Shown piece by piece: positions 36,365 to 45,139 of a DNA stretch of 64,000 nt (position 1 is the first letter of the stretch; every line of letters begins with the position of its first letter). Position numbers and translations under genes: made by a program. The stretch is from Deltaproteobacteria bacterium CSP1-8 (GTDB taxonomy: Bacteria; Desulfobacterota; Deferrimicrobia; Deferrimicrobiales; Deferrimicrobiaceae). The DNA lies in NCBI GenBank assembly GCA_001443455.1, contig LDXO01000009.1:30820-94819 (forward strand). Direction: 5' to 3'. The notes under the pieces were generated by a model that worked only from the letters and a program-made list of their open reading frames with translations, searched no databases and had not been told where the DNA came from.

Positions 36365-39300
36365 AACTGCTCCATTTCTTCCGAAAACCGGCGCTTTCCG
36401 AAACGAGGAAGAACGTACTTCTCTCGTTCGCCAGGAAGAACGCATCCCCGCACGTCAAGGGGATGGAAACGGAGTTCTGCTTCAACATCGAGACGTCGGC
36501 GCCCTTGAACGGCCGGGAAATCGAAACGCTCCGGTGGCTGGTGGCCGAGACGTTCGAGCCGGAGCAATTTTCTTCCGTAAGTTTTCTCGCCCGGGACCAA
36601 GTGCTCGAAGTCGGCCCGCGGATGAACTTCACGACGGCATGGTCGACGAATGCCGTCTCCGTCTTCCAGGCGTGCGGCCTGGACAAAATCAAGAGAATCG
36701 AGCGGTCACGAAGATACAAGTGGATAACGGATGCGAAGCTTGGCAAGGATCAGATCGAACGACTCCTGTCGGAAGTCCACGACAGGATGACCGAATGCCC
36801 CTATCCGGCGACCCTGACGACGTTCGAGACGGGGATCCGGCCGGAAGCCGTCCGTACCGTCCCGCTGATCGAGGAAGGAATCCCGGCGCTCCAGAACATC
36901 AACGCGACCCTCGGGTTGGGGTTGGACGCCTGGGACATCGAGTACTACTACGACCTTTTCGCAAAGGACCTCAAGCGCAACCCGACCGACGTGGAATGTT
37001 TCGACCTGAGCCAGTCCAACAGCGAACATTCCCGCCACTGGTTCTTCCGGGGAAAACTGGTCGTCGAAGGGAAGGAAGTCCCGGAAACACTCATGCAGAT
37101 CGTCAAAAGCCCCTTGATGGCGAACCCGGGCAACAGCGTGATCGCCTTCCGGGACAACTCGAGCGCGATCCAGGGGTACCGGATCAAAACCATTCGCCCC
37201 GAACATCCGGGAAGGTGCTCCCGGTTCGAAGAGGCGAACCCGACCTATCACCTCATCTTCACGGCGGAGACCCACAATTTCCCGAGCGGTGTCGCCCCGT
37301 TTCCCGGGGCGGAGACGGGCACGGGGGGAAGGATCCGGGACATCCAGGCCACGGGACGGGGAGGACTCGTCGTGGCGGGGACCGCCGCCTACTGCGTCGG
37401 GAATTTACGGATCCCCGGCTACCGGCTCCCCTGGGAAGACCCTTCTTTCCGGTATCCGGGCAATCTCGCCACTCCCCTTTCGATCGAGATCCAGGCGAGC
37501 AACGGCGCCTCCGACTACGGGAACAAGTTCGGCGAGCCCGTCATCCAGGGGTTCACCCGCTCGTTCGGCCTGCGATTGCCGGACGGGGAGCGAAGGGAGT
37601 GGATCAAGCCGATCATGTTCACGGGCGGGATCGGGCAGATGGATTCCCGGCACGTCGAAAAGGGGATTCCGGAAAAAGGGATGCTCCTCGCGAAGATCGG
37701 GGGCCCCGCCTACCGGATCGGCCTGGGGGGCGGTGCCGCGTCGAGCATGATCCAGGGCGAGAACATCGCGGAGCTCGACTTCAACGCTGTCCAGCGCGGC
37801 GACGCCGAGATGGAACAGAAGGTGAACCGGGTCATCCGCGCCTGCATCGAGATGGGGGAAAACAATCCGATCGTCAGCATCCACGACCAGGGCGCCGGAG
37901 GGAACTGCAACGTCGTCAAGGAAATCATCTACCCCGCGGGAGCAAGGATCGAGATCCGCAAGATCCAGAGCGGGGACGACACCCTGTCCGTCCTCGAGTT
38001 GTGGGGCGCCGAATACCAGGAGCAGAACGCCCTCCTTCTCCGGCCCGGAAACGCAGGCAGGTTCGAAAAGATGTGCCGCAGGGAGAAGGTACCCTGCGCG
38101 TTCATCGGGCGGATCTCGGGGGACGGCCGGATCGTCCTGGTCGACGAGACCGACGGGAGCACGCCCGTGGATCTCGATCTGGAAAAGATCCTGGGCGATA
38201 TGCCGCAGAAGACGTTCCGCCTCGACAGGATCGCGCCGGAACGGGAGCCCCTGAAACTCCCCGGGAACTTGAGCGTCGGGGGCGCGCTGGACCGCGTATT
38301 GCGGCTCGTCTCCGTCGGTTCGAAGCGGTTTCTGACGAACAAGGTCGACCGCAGCGTCACAGGTCTGGTCGCCAGGCAGCAGTGCGCAGGCCCCCTGCAG
38401 CTGACCGTCTCCGACGTCGCGGTGATTGCCCAGAGCCACTTCGGCTTGACGGGCGCTGCTATCTCGATCGGTGAACAGCCGATCAAGACCCTCATCGACC
38501 CGGCCGCGATGGCAAGGCTTTCCGTGGGAGAGGCGCTGACCAACCTGGTGTGGGCGAAGATCAGCAGGCTGGAAGACGTGAAATGCTCCGGGAACTGGAT
38601 GTGGGCCGCGAAGCTTCCCGGCGAAGGGACGAGGCTTTACGAAGCGGCGGTCGCGCTGCGGGACATCATGCTGGAACTCGGCATCGCGATCGACGGGGGG
38701 AAAGACAGCCTGTCGATGGCAGCGAAGGTCGTCTCCGGGGAGGCGAGCGAAATGGTCAAATCTCCCGGGACGCTGGTGATCTCGTCCTATGCGCCGTGCC
38801 CGGACATCACGAAGGTGGCGACGCCCGACCTCAAAATGCCGGGGAAAAGCCGGCTCCTGTTCATCGATCTGGGGAACGGCAGGGACCGGCTCGGAGGATC
38901 GGCCCTCGCGCAGGTGTACAACCAGGTTGGCGTCGAATCCCCCGATGTGGACGACCCGGGTCTGCTGAAGCGGGCCTTCAACGCCGTCCAGGGGCTGATC
39001 TCGAAGGGTCTCATCCTTTCCGGGCACGACCGCAGCGACGGTGGGCTCGCCACAACGCTTCTGGAGATGGCATTTTCCGGAAACTGCGGGCTGGACATCG
39101 CCGTGGGAGGCGCGGGAGCCATCCCCTGCCTCTTTTCCGAGGAACTCGGGCTGGTCATCGAGTACCTTCCGAAAGACGAAACGACCATCACCTTTCGACT
39201 CAGGAAAGCAAAGGTCCCCTTCCGGATCCTCGGCAGGACGACGACGGGAAAGCGGATCAGGGTCAGGTTCAACGGCCGGATCGTCCTGGACGAGGAGATG

Positions 39301-40269
39301 AGGGGCTTGCGGGAGACCTGGGAGGAGACGAGCCATCGGTTGGAGAGGCTCCAGGCGAACCCGAAGTGCATCACGGAAGAAAAGAAAAACATCCACGATC
39401 GGCAGGGGCCTTCGTACAAGGTCACCTTTCCTCCCAAAGCCGCTTCCCCCGCCGTCATACGGAAAAGGAAGAACCCCGCGGTAGCGGTCATCCGGGAAGA
39501 AGGAAGCAACAGCGACCGGGAGATGTCGTCTGCGTTTTACCAGGCGGGATTCGACGTCTGGGACGTGACGATGACCGACTTCCTCGGAGGGAAGGTCGAC
39601 CTCGACAGGTTCCGGGGGATGGCCTTCGTCGGGGGATTCAGCTACGCGGATGTCTTGGACTCCGCCAAGGGTTGGGCCGGGGTGATCCGGTTCAACAGGG
39701 ATATCTTCGAACAGTTCCGCCGGTTCTACGACCGTACCGACACGTTCAGCCTGGGCGTATGCAACGGATGCCAGCTGATGGCGCTGCTCGGCTGGATCCC
39801 TTGGACCGGGATCGAGGACAGGCACCAGCCGAGATTCATCCACAACCTCTCGGGACGGTTCGAATCCCGGTTTTCCACCGTCAGGATCTTCCCGAGCCCC
39901 TCCATCATGCTTGCGGGCATGCAAGGCTCCACCCTGGGAATCTGGGTCGCCCACGGGGAAGGAAGGGCCTATTTCCCCAGGAAGGAAATCCTCCGGAAAG
40001 TGGAGTCCCTGTCCCTCGCCCCGGTCCGGTACGTCGACGACAGACGGGAACCGACGATGAAATACCCGTTCAACCCGAACGGGTCGGCAAACGGCATCGC
40101 GGCGCTATGCTCCACCGACGGCAGGCACTTGGCGATCATGCCCCACCCCGAACGGACGTTCCTCAAGTGGCAGTGGGCCTGGATGCCCGAGGAGTGGAGG
40201 AAAAACCTCAAGGCCTCTCCGTGGATCAAGATGTTCCAGAATGCGAGGGAATGGTGCGAGAAGGATTGA
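36361..40269 (+). CDS. purL: Phosphoribosylformylglycinamidine synthase, large single-chain form
   Basis: A 1302-residue enzyme of purine synthesis that turns FGAR into FGAM using glutamine. The N-terminal PurS-like part covers ~1-150. The double synthase core holds 'QSNSEHSRHWFF', 'ETHNFPSGVAPFPGAETGTG' and 'IHDQGAGGNCNVVKEIIYP'. The C-terminal glutaminase (~1045-1300) has catalytic Cys1134 in 'GVCNGCQLMALLGW' and His1262/Glu1264 in 'PHPERTF'. This fused form is typical of gammaproteobacteria and eukaryotes. Most delta-type genomes use separate PurS, PurQ and PurL, so its presence is notable. Coupled to pirin by a four-base overlap. Full length, no frameshift. Confidence 0.96.
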   Translation: MKLLHFFRKPALSETRKNVLLSFARKNASPHVKGMETEFCFNIETSAPLNGREIETLRWLVAETFEPEQFSSVSFLARDQVLEVGPRMNFTTAWSTNAVSVFQACGLDKIKRIERSRRYKWITDAKLGKDQIERLLSEVHDRMTECPYPATLTTFETGIRPEAVRTVPLIEEGIPALQNINATLGLGLDAWDIEYYYDLFAKDLKRNPTDVECFDLSQSNSEHSRHWFFRGKLVVEGKEVPETLMQIVKSPLMANPGNSVIAFRDNSSAIQGYRIKTIRPEHPGRCSRFEEANPTYHLIFTAETHNFPSGVAPFPGAETGTGGRIRDIQATGRGGLVVAGTAAYCVGNLRIPGYRLPWEDPSFRYPGNLATPLSIEIQASNGASDYGNKFGEPVIQGFTRSFGLRLPDGERREWIKPIMFTGGIGQMDSRHVEKGIPEKGMLLAKIGGPAYRIGLGGGAASSMIQGENIAELDFNAVQRGDAEMEQKVNRVIRACIEMGENNPIVSIHDQGAGGNCNVVKEIIYPAGARIEIRKIQSGDDTLSVLELWGAEYQEQNALLLRPGNAGRFEKMCRREKVPCAFIGRISGDGRIVLVDETDGSTPVDLDLEKILGDMPQKTFRLDRIAPEREPLKLPGNLSVGGALDRVLRLVSVGSKRFLTNKVDRSVTGLVARQQCAGPLQLTVSDVAVIAQSHFGLTGAAISIGEQPIKTLIDPAAMARLSVGEALTNLVWAKISRLEDVKCSGNWMWAAKLPGEGTRLYEAAVALRDIMLELGIAIDGGKDSLSMAAKVVSGEASEMVKSPGTLVISSYAPCPDITKVATPDLKMPGKSRLLFIDLGNGRDRLGGSALAQVYNQVGVESPDVDDPGLLKRAFNAVQGLISKGLILSGHDRSDGGLATTLLEMAFSGNCGLDIAVGGAGAIPCLFSEELGLVIEYLPKDETTITFRLRKAKVPFRILGRTTTGKRIRVRFNGRIVLDEEMRGLRETWEETSHRLERLQANPKCITEEKKNIHDRQGPSYKVTFPPKAASPAVIRKRKNPAVAVIREEGSNSDREMSSAFYQAGFDVWDVTMTDFLGGKVDLDRFRGMAFVGGFSYADVLDSAKGWAGVIRFNRDIFEQFRRFYDRTDTFSLGVCNGCQLMALLGWIPWTGIEDRHQPRFIHNLSGRFESRFSTVRIFPSPSIMLAGMQGSTLGIWVAHGEGRAYFPRKEILRKVESLSLAPVRYVDDRREPTMKYPFNPNGSANGIAALCSTDGRHLAIMPHPERTFLKWQWAWMPEEWRKNLKASPWIKMFQNAREWCEKD

Positions 40270-40331
40270 TCCTCTCCCCATGCAGGTCAAGGCTTCCGAG
40301 GTCGCGAAAAGGTTCGGGAGATGGACGACCG
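40270..40331 (+). other. Short gap after purL with a possible antitoxin relic
   Basis: An ATG at 40280 opens 'MQVKASEVAKRFGRW', resembling the N-terminus of Phd-type antitoxins, then loses similarity. No ribosome binding site. Weak. Confidence 0.2.
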
Positions 40332-40640
40332 TCAATCGAGATCGACGTCGCGCAACGGCTTGGTGGGCGGCACGTCCTGGCTCTTTTCGAGGAACTCCTT
40401 GAACTTCTTGTCCATCGTGGCGCCTTTTTCCTTGTCGGTCTTGACGATCTCCTGGTAGCGGGCGTCGACCCGCGCCTTCTCGTCGGCGAGAAGCTTCATC
40501 GCGTCCTTGAGATCCGCAGTCTTCCGCGGATCCTTCGCCTCCTTCCACTCCTTGACCGTGCCCGCCCGGGGATCGACCAGGAGGGTCGAGTTGCAGCAGG
40601 GACAGGTCACCTGGATGGTCGATTCACCGCTTTCCGCCAT
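40332..40640 (-). CDS. Small hypothetical protein with an N-terminal CPCC motif
   Basis: A 102-residue hydrophilic protein. 'VTCPCCNSTLLVDPRAGTV' near residue 11 is half of a zinc ribbon; no second Cys pair is present, so any zinc site needs a dimer or other ligands. The rest is Lys/Glu/Asp-rich and predicted helical, coiled-coil-like ('LKDAMKLLADEKARVDARYQ'). Not assigned to a family. It has its own -10 TATAAT about 50 bases upstream. Convergent with purL. Confidence 0.65.
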   Translation of the reverse strand: MAESGESTIQVTCPCCNSTLLVDPRAGTVKEWKEAKDPRKTADLKDAMKLLADEKARVDARYQEIVKTDKEKGATMDKKFKEFLEKSQDVPPTKPLRDVDLD

Positions 40641-40688
40641 GGATCGTAATTCCCCCCTTCCCGTCCGGTCTTCCGGACTGCATTACCG

Positions 40689-40694
40689 ATTATA
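40689..40694 (-). promoter_or_regulatory. -10 box of the CPCC-motif gene
   Basis: Perfect TATAAT on the minus strand, 49 bases before the ATG. No clear -35 at 17 bases; TTGATT lies at 20. Confidence 0.4.
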
Positions 40695-40936
40695 TCCGAT
40701 CATGAACATTCCCGAATCAAGCGGGCCGCCATTGCAACGAAATCCTTATGCGGCCGGTCGGGCGTCCGGGGGTAAGACCTTCGGGGAAGATATACAAAAA
40801 TGTCATGGACAAACCCCGGGCGAGAGATCATCCCATGATGTGACGTATTTAGGCACATTCCATTGGATATTCCCGCTTTTTGTTCTGAATTTGTATCCCG
40901 TGTCTCCTTCTTGCCTCCAGTATTCCATTGTTATTT

Positions 40937-40957
40937 AAGGAGAACTCTTTTCTCCTT
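40937..40957. other. Perfect 8-bp stem-loop upstream of fecR copy 2
   Basis: AAGGAGAA and TTCTCCTT flank the loop CTCTT, in an AT-rich stretch. Terminator or leader structure; not decidable by eye. Confidence 0.4.
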
Positions 40958-41051
40958 GTCTTTGGCATATATTTTTCATGCTGAAACTCTATGGGGGGGG
41001 AGGCATGAGAAAAGGAGGAACGGCACCTTGACTTCGAAAAGGAGTGGGGCC

Positions 41052-41516
41052 ATGAAGCACACACTGTCCGTCGCGATCCTTCTGGTAACGCTATCCGTTT
41101 TGACGACAGGCCTATCCGCCGCTGCCCAGGAGACCATCGGTATCGTGCGGACCTCCGAGGGCAAAGCCACCGTCACCCGCGGGGGGAAGGTCATACCGGC
41201 CGAAGAGGGGACGAAGCTCCTCGTCGGCGACACCTTGCGAACCGGCCCCGACGGGTCGCTGGGCGTCATCCTCCGGGACAATTCCACCCTCTCCCTCGGT
41301 CCGGAAAGCAGCTTCGTCATCCAGAAGTTCCTCTTTTCCCCCGCCGAAGGAAAGCTCGGCCTGATGGCCCGACTCTCCAAGGGAACGATGGCCTACCTCT
41401 CGGGTCTCATCGGCAAGCTGGCCCCCGAGTCGGTGCGGTTCGAAACTCCGACGGCCTCGATCGGGGTCCGGGGGACCCACTTCGCGGTGAAGACCGGGGA
41501 ACCCGCTTCGCAATGA
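41052..41516 (+). CDS. FecR-domain exported protein, copy 2
   Basis: A 154-residue paralogue of the protein at 27501-27965: signal peptide (MKHTLSVAILLVTLSVLTTG ending at 'AAAQ') and one FecR domain. Bases 41225-41501 are identical to 27674-27950, while the first half of the gene differs at many positions. ATG behind AAAGGAG. Unlike copy 1, it is followed not by OmpA/HD-GYP genes but by two exported proteins of unknown function (41702 and 43276). It probably senses or scaffolds in the periplasm. The identical half suggests recent gene conversion. Confidence 0.85.
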   Translation: MKHTLSVAILLVTLSVLTTGLSAAAQETIGIVRTSEGKATVTRGGKVIPAEEGTKLLVGDTLRTGPDGSLGVILRDNSTLSLGPESSFVIQKFLFSPAEGKLGLMARLSKGTMAYLSGLIGKLAPESVRFETPTASIGVRGTHFAVKTGEPASQ

Positions 41517-41701
41517 AGGGGGATCACGGAAACCCGTAACGTCTTACCCCTCCCACTTGCCTTCTTCCATCGCTCGTCCATAATGATGGTATTCACACCG
41601 GTGCCATCCAACCCGCTTCCTTTTGCAGAAGAGGTTGGGTAATGAATTTCCCCATGATCGATCAATCGCCCGAAAGAGATGGGCTCGCGCGGAGGGGAAC
41701 G

Positions 41702-43213
41702 ATGTCTCCCAGGATCCCTTCCATCCTGATCGCGGTGGTTCTTGCCCTCCCCCTCCTTTCCTCCGATGCCATGCCCGCGCAGGGGAAAGGCCCGGAAAAA
41801 ATGGAATTGTACACCGCCGGCGACAACACCTTCGCCCTGTACAAACCGCCGGGCTGGAAAGTCGACTCGCGTGCCGTCGAAAACGGGAAGGTCGTCACCG
41901 TGTCCGATCCGAAAGGCGGCTCCCGTGCAGTCATGAGAATCCTTTCGATGCAGGACCGGCGCGAGAACTCCACCACCCTCGTCTCCCGCACCCTGAAAGA
42001 CCTGCGCGCAACCGTTTCAGGGCTTGACCTGGCGTGGGCCAGGAGCACTGAGGACCGCCGCCGCGCGGTGATCGAATTCCGGTACACAGGCAACCAAAAG
42101 AACCCGATGAGGGGCCGGTACTATTTCAACACGCAATACCCCGATGCCACGGTATTCGGCTACGAGGCAACCGAGAAGGAGTTCGGGAAACAAAAGTCCC
42201 TTTTGCTCTCGGTGCTCGCGAATTTCACGATCCTTGACCCTTCGGCCGCCTCCGGGCAGTTCGGCGCTTCCTCCCCCCGCAAGAATGCGCCCGATCTGCA
42301 GATGACGAAAACCGTCTCGGGGGACCGCTCCTTCTCCCTCCTCGTCCCGAAGGGATGGAAGCTCGAAGGAGCCAAGGGACAGGCGCTGTGCACGACCCCC
42401 GGTGACGGCATCGCCGGGTTCATCGCCTCGACGATTTCCTTCTGGGGGCCTTCCCGGGTCCCGTATTTCGACAGCTCCCGGATTCGGGGAGTCATTCACT
42501 CCCCCTACTGTCGGCCCGTGGACGCCCTGATCCTCGCAATGAGGGAGTCCGGTTCACGCAACCACAAGGTCCTGGAACGCGCCACCGACCCCGCCAGGGC
42601 CGGGAAAACCGCCGCGTATCTGAAGCGGGGGGCCGACGTGGAAACGGCATCGCTCTCCTTCGACAGCAGGACCGGAGTACGATGCAAGGGAGTCTTTGAC
42701 GTAACGGCCTTCCACCCTCTCCCTTCCGGGCAATGGGGGATCACCGTCACGGGAATCTGGTCACCGGAAAAGGAAATTGCCGAATACCTGCCTTCGCTAC
42801 TGCGGATGGCGGAGAGTTACCACATCAACGAACAGTTCGCCGAGGATTATGTGCGCCGGGGGCTCGAAAACCTAAGAAGGATGACCCGGGAAACCTCGGA
42901 AAAAGCGGCGCGCGCCGCCCGTGAAATCCGGGAAAGTTCGATGGCGGCATACCAGGAACGGCAGAGAAGCATGGAATACATCGATTACAAGCGGACCGGC
43001 TACATCCGCGGGGAACAGGAATGGCTGTCCCAGGCGGAAGGCGGCGCCCTCTACAAGTCCGACCACTGGGGTTTGAGCCGCGAAGGGGAAAGGGATATCG
43101 AGGGACAGGACTACAACTACTACAACTACAAGGGAAAGAACCCCCGATACAACGAAACGATGACGCCCGTGGACATATCGCGGGAGGTCTACGAGAGCGT
43201 CTACGGGAAGTGA
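41702..43213 (+). CDS. Exported protein of unknown function
   Basis: A 503-residue protein with a signal peptide (MSPRIPSILIAVVLALPLLS). It contains two similar blocks, each opening with a 'F-ALY/SLLVPKGW' strand ('NTFALYKPPGWKVDS' near residue 40, 'RSFSLLVPKGWKLEG' near 205), reminiscent of PsbP/DUF1795-like folds. After residue ~390 comes a charged, probably coiled-coil segment ('AARAAREIRESSMAAYQERQ') and a Tyr-rich end. GGAGGGG lies before the chosen ATG; an upstream in-frame ATG at 41642 would place the signal peptide internally. No known activity. It follows fecR copy 2 and precedes another exported protein. Confidence 0.65.
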   Translation: MSPRIPSILIAVVLALPLLSSDAMPAQGKGPEKMELYTAGDNTFALYKPPGWKVDSRAVENGKVVTVSDPKGGSRAVMRILSMQDRRENSTTLVSRTLKDLRATVSGLDLAWARSTEDRRRAVIEFRYTGNQKNPMRGRYYFNTQYPDATVFGYEATEKEFGKQKSLLLSVLANFTILDPSAASGQFGASSPRKNAPDLQMTKTVSGDRSFSLLVPKGWKLEGAKGQALCTTPGDGIAGFIASTISFWGPSRVPYFDSSRIRGVIHSPYCRPVDALILAMRESGSRNHKVLERATDPARAGKTAAYLKRGADVETASLSFDSRTGVRCKGVFDVTAFHPLPSGQWGITVTGIWSPEKEIAEYLPSLLRMAESYHINEQFAEDYVRRGLENLRRMTRETSEKAARAAREIRESSMAAYQERQRSMEYIDYKRTGYIRGEQEWLSQAEGGALYKSDHWGLSREGERDIEGQDYNYYNYKGKNPRYNETMTPVDISREVYESVYGK

Positions 43214-43275
43214 GGGAGCGGTGGGGTCTCCCCCCCCTCTTCGTTTGGGAGGGGCGCAATCCGGGAAGAGAGACC

Positions 43276-44562
43276 TTGGATATACGAATCGGAAAATACC
43301 TGTTCGGCATCACCGGAACGTCGGCTGGTCTTGTTTTTCTCTCCCTATGTCTTTTGGTTCTCCCTCCGCGTGCCGAGGCCTCGCCCCGCTTCCTTTACTT
43401 CCTGAAGGGACACGTCGTTCACCGGCTGGCATTTCCCGACATGCGCTCCGAAACGATCCTTGTTTTCGCCGAAGGGGACGTTCCCGACGGGCCTCCACAG
43501 GTTCGGGCCTCGGCCGGAATGGTTGCATGGGTGAGAAAGGAAGGCAACGTGACCTTTCTGTTGTCCTGGGACGGAAGCGGGAAATCCCGTCTCCCCCTCG
43601 AACGGCACGTGTCCATGGAGGAGGGAATTTTCGGGATCGAATACCGCAAGGATGGCGAAATTTTGCGCGTAGTCCCCCGCATCGGTGACACCTATCTCAG
43701 TGCGTTCCTCCTGTCTCCCGATGGGTCGAAGATCGCATGGAACGTGAATGTCATTACCGGTTTGTCACCGGAGGATGCGGGCACATCCCGCCAGCGACAC
43801 CTCATTTACCGATCCGACATCGACGGGAAGAACCGGAAACTTGTCCTCGAACAGAACTACGATGTTACGGGCATCTTCGCCGACGCCACGGAGGATCGAA
43901 GGCTTTTGCGATGGTCCCGGATCAATCCCGAATGGATATATTTCACCCGCTTCGAGGGGAGGCAGCTGGGGGGCGTTCATGTGGGTCTTTACCGATGCAA
44001 CATTCGAACCGGGTCACTGGAGGTCGTGGACGATACCATCGAGGAGGTTCTCGCACTGTCCGAAGACGAAACGCTTGCCGCCTATACACCGAACGAAGGC
44101 TCCTGCTGCGGCAGGATCAATCAGACAAACAACCAGGTAATCGTCAAGAACCTCAAAACCGGCAAGGGATCCGTCGTCTTCGACGAATGGGGAGAGTTCG
44201 CCAACAAACCCCTGGAGCCGGGAGAGGAAGGGATCGGGGAAGAAATCATGCCCGTAAGCGCTTTCTTTTCGCCGGATGGCAAGAGGCTTGCCATCACCGT
44301 CCGCCGATGGTCATCGGAAAGCAGCGTTCCGTCCCGGGTCATGACGATCGCCCGGAAGATCAAATCCGGCGGGCGTGGCGGGTACATGGAAGGACGATGC
44401 GCGCTGGGTTGGCTGGACAATCGGCGTGTGCTTCTCGGGGAGTGCCATGTGTCGAACGTTGAGAAACGATTTTTTGGATCGCTCTCTCTTTACGACGTCG
44501 TGAAACAAACGGAAACCCTCCTCCCCGTGGAAGCTATCTCCCCTCTCGGCGTAGATCAATAA
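43276..44562 (+). CDS. Exported beta-propeller-like protein of unknown function
   Basis: A 428-residue protein. The TTG start gives a signal peptide (GKYLFGITGTSAGLVFLSLC ending near 'AEA'). Several blades carry TolB/PD40-like 'SPDG' motifs ('FLLSPDGSKIAWNV', 'FFSPDGKRLAITV') and other strands read 'LIYRSDIDGKNRKLVL'. So it is probably a WD40-like propeller in the periplasm. Cys pairs ('GSCCG') may be oxidised there. Function unknown. It follows the 503-residue exported protein by 62 bases, likely in one operon with fecR copy 2. The start codon is uncertain. Confidence 0.65.
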   Translation: MDIRIGKYLFGITGTSAGLVFLSLCLLVLPPRAEASPRFLYFLKGHVVHRLAFPDMRSETILVFAEGDVPDGPPQVRASAGMVAWVRKEGNVTFLLSWDGSGKSRLPLERHVSMEEGIFGIEYRKDGEILRVVPRIGDTYLSAFLLSPDGSKIAWNVNVITGLSPEDAGTSRQRHLIYRSDIDGKNRKLVLEQNYDVTGIFADATEDRRLLRWSRINPEWIYFTRFEGRQLGGVHVGLYRCNIRTGSLEVVDDTIEEVLALSEDETLAAYTPNEGSCCGRINQTNNQVIVKNLKTGKGSVVFDEWGEFANKPLEPGEEGIGEEIMPVSAFFSPDGKRLAITVRRWSSESSVPSRVMTIARKIKSGGRGGYMEGRCALGWLDNRRVLLGECHVSNVEKRFFGSLSLYDVVKQTETLLPVEAISPLGVDQ

Positions 44563-44665
44563 ACCGAAGAAAAGGGGCCACCCAAACGCGCAATCCCTTC
44601 TCGTCATCGGTAGCGGGGGCTGGATGGGAACCTTGTCCCTTCGGGGGCGAGGGGTACGGTACCAA

Positions 44666-45139
44666 TCACCTGATTTCAACAAGAGAGCGGAATTTCTCCA
44701 TCATGGCAACGGTTTTATCTATTTTCTCTTCCCCGACTGCCAGTTCCAAAAGCATGAGCTCGTCCTCATAAATATCTCGAGGAATTTGATTTTTGATCAA
44801 AGGTTCCAGAATATGAAACACTTTCAGCTTAAGACTTTCTCCGGCTAATGGGCCGGACCAACTGGGATCACCGTCGATCACAGTCCTGGAACCGACTTCC
44901 AGATATTGTTCGTTGGTAATGCCCCACACCACAAAAAGATTTTCCGCTTGCTGTTCTTCTGCAGCCTTTTTGATTGCTTCTTGACTCGCCGAGTCAAGTG
45001 CCAAAGCGGCCGTTCAAACGAAACATGCTTCCCTGACCAGGATCACCTCGGCCCCCGCCGCTTCCAGACACCGTTTTAACGAATCCGCCTTGATTTCCTG
45101 GCCGTCTCCGAAGGCGATCACTTTTTTCCCATCAAGCAT
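44666..45139 (-). CDS. grdA: Glycine reductase selenoprotein A (UGA = selenocysteine at residue 42)
   Basis: 157 residues with in-frame TGA (complement 45014-45016) read as Sec. The context 'ACFVUTAALALDS' is the signature of GrdA (CFVU); read as a stop, the gene would be a useless 41-mer. GrdA carries the carboxymethyl group as a selenoether from protein B to protein C. Downstream text 'WSGPLAGESLKLKVFHILEP' matches the family. ATG behind GGAGGAGG. A hairpin just after the TGA fits a bacterial SECIS. The start overlaps the end of grdC. It is last in the operon grdE-grdB-trxA-grdC-grdA. Confidence 0.95.
44982..45000 (-). promoter_or_regulatory. Candidate bacterial SECIS element of grdA
   Basis: CTTGACTC and GAGTCAAG pair perfectly over 8 bp around a GGC loop. 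It begins 13-14 bases after the TGA on the minus strand, with G's in the loop as expected for SelB binding. Confidence 0.65.

Larger units (their letters stand above)
40641..41051. other. Intergenic region before the second fecR gene
   Basis: Holds a -10 box for the minus-strand gene (40689-40694), an 8-bp stem-loop (40937-40957) and an AT-rich part just before fecR copy 2. No gene is supported here. Bases from about 40990 on resemble the upstream region of fecR copy 1 (27445-27500). Confidence 0.45.

Noticed and set aside
37405..39954. 849-residue minus-strand frame opposite purL
   Set aside because: Antisense shadow of purL codon bias, no motif or ribosome binding site.
40280..40324. Phd-type antitoxin
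   Set aside because: Only about 15 residues match, no ribosome binding site and no toxin gene; kept only as a weak relic note.
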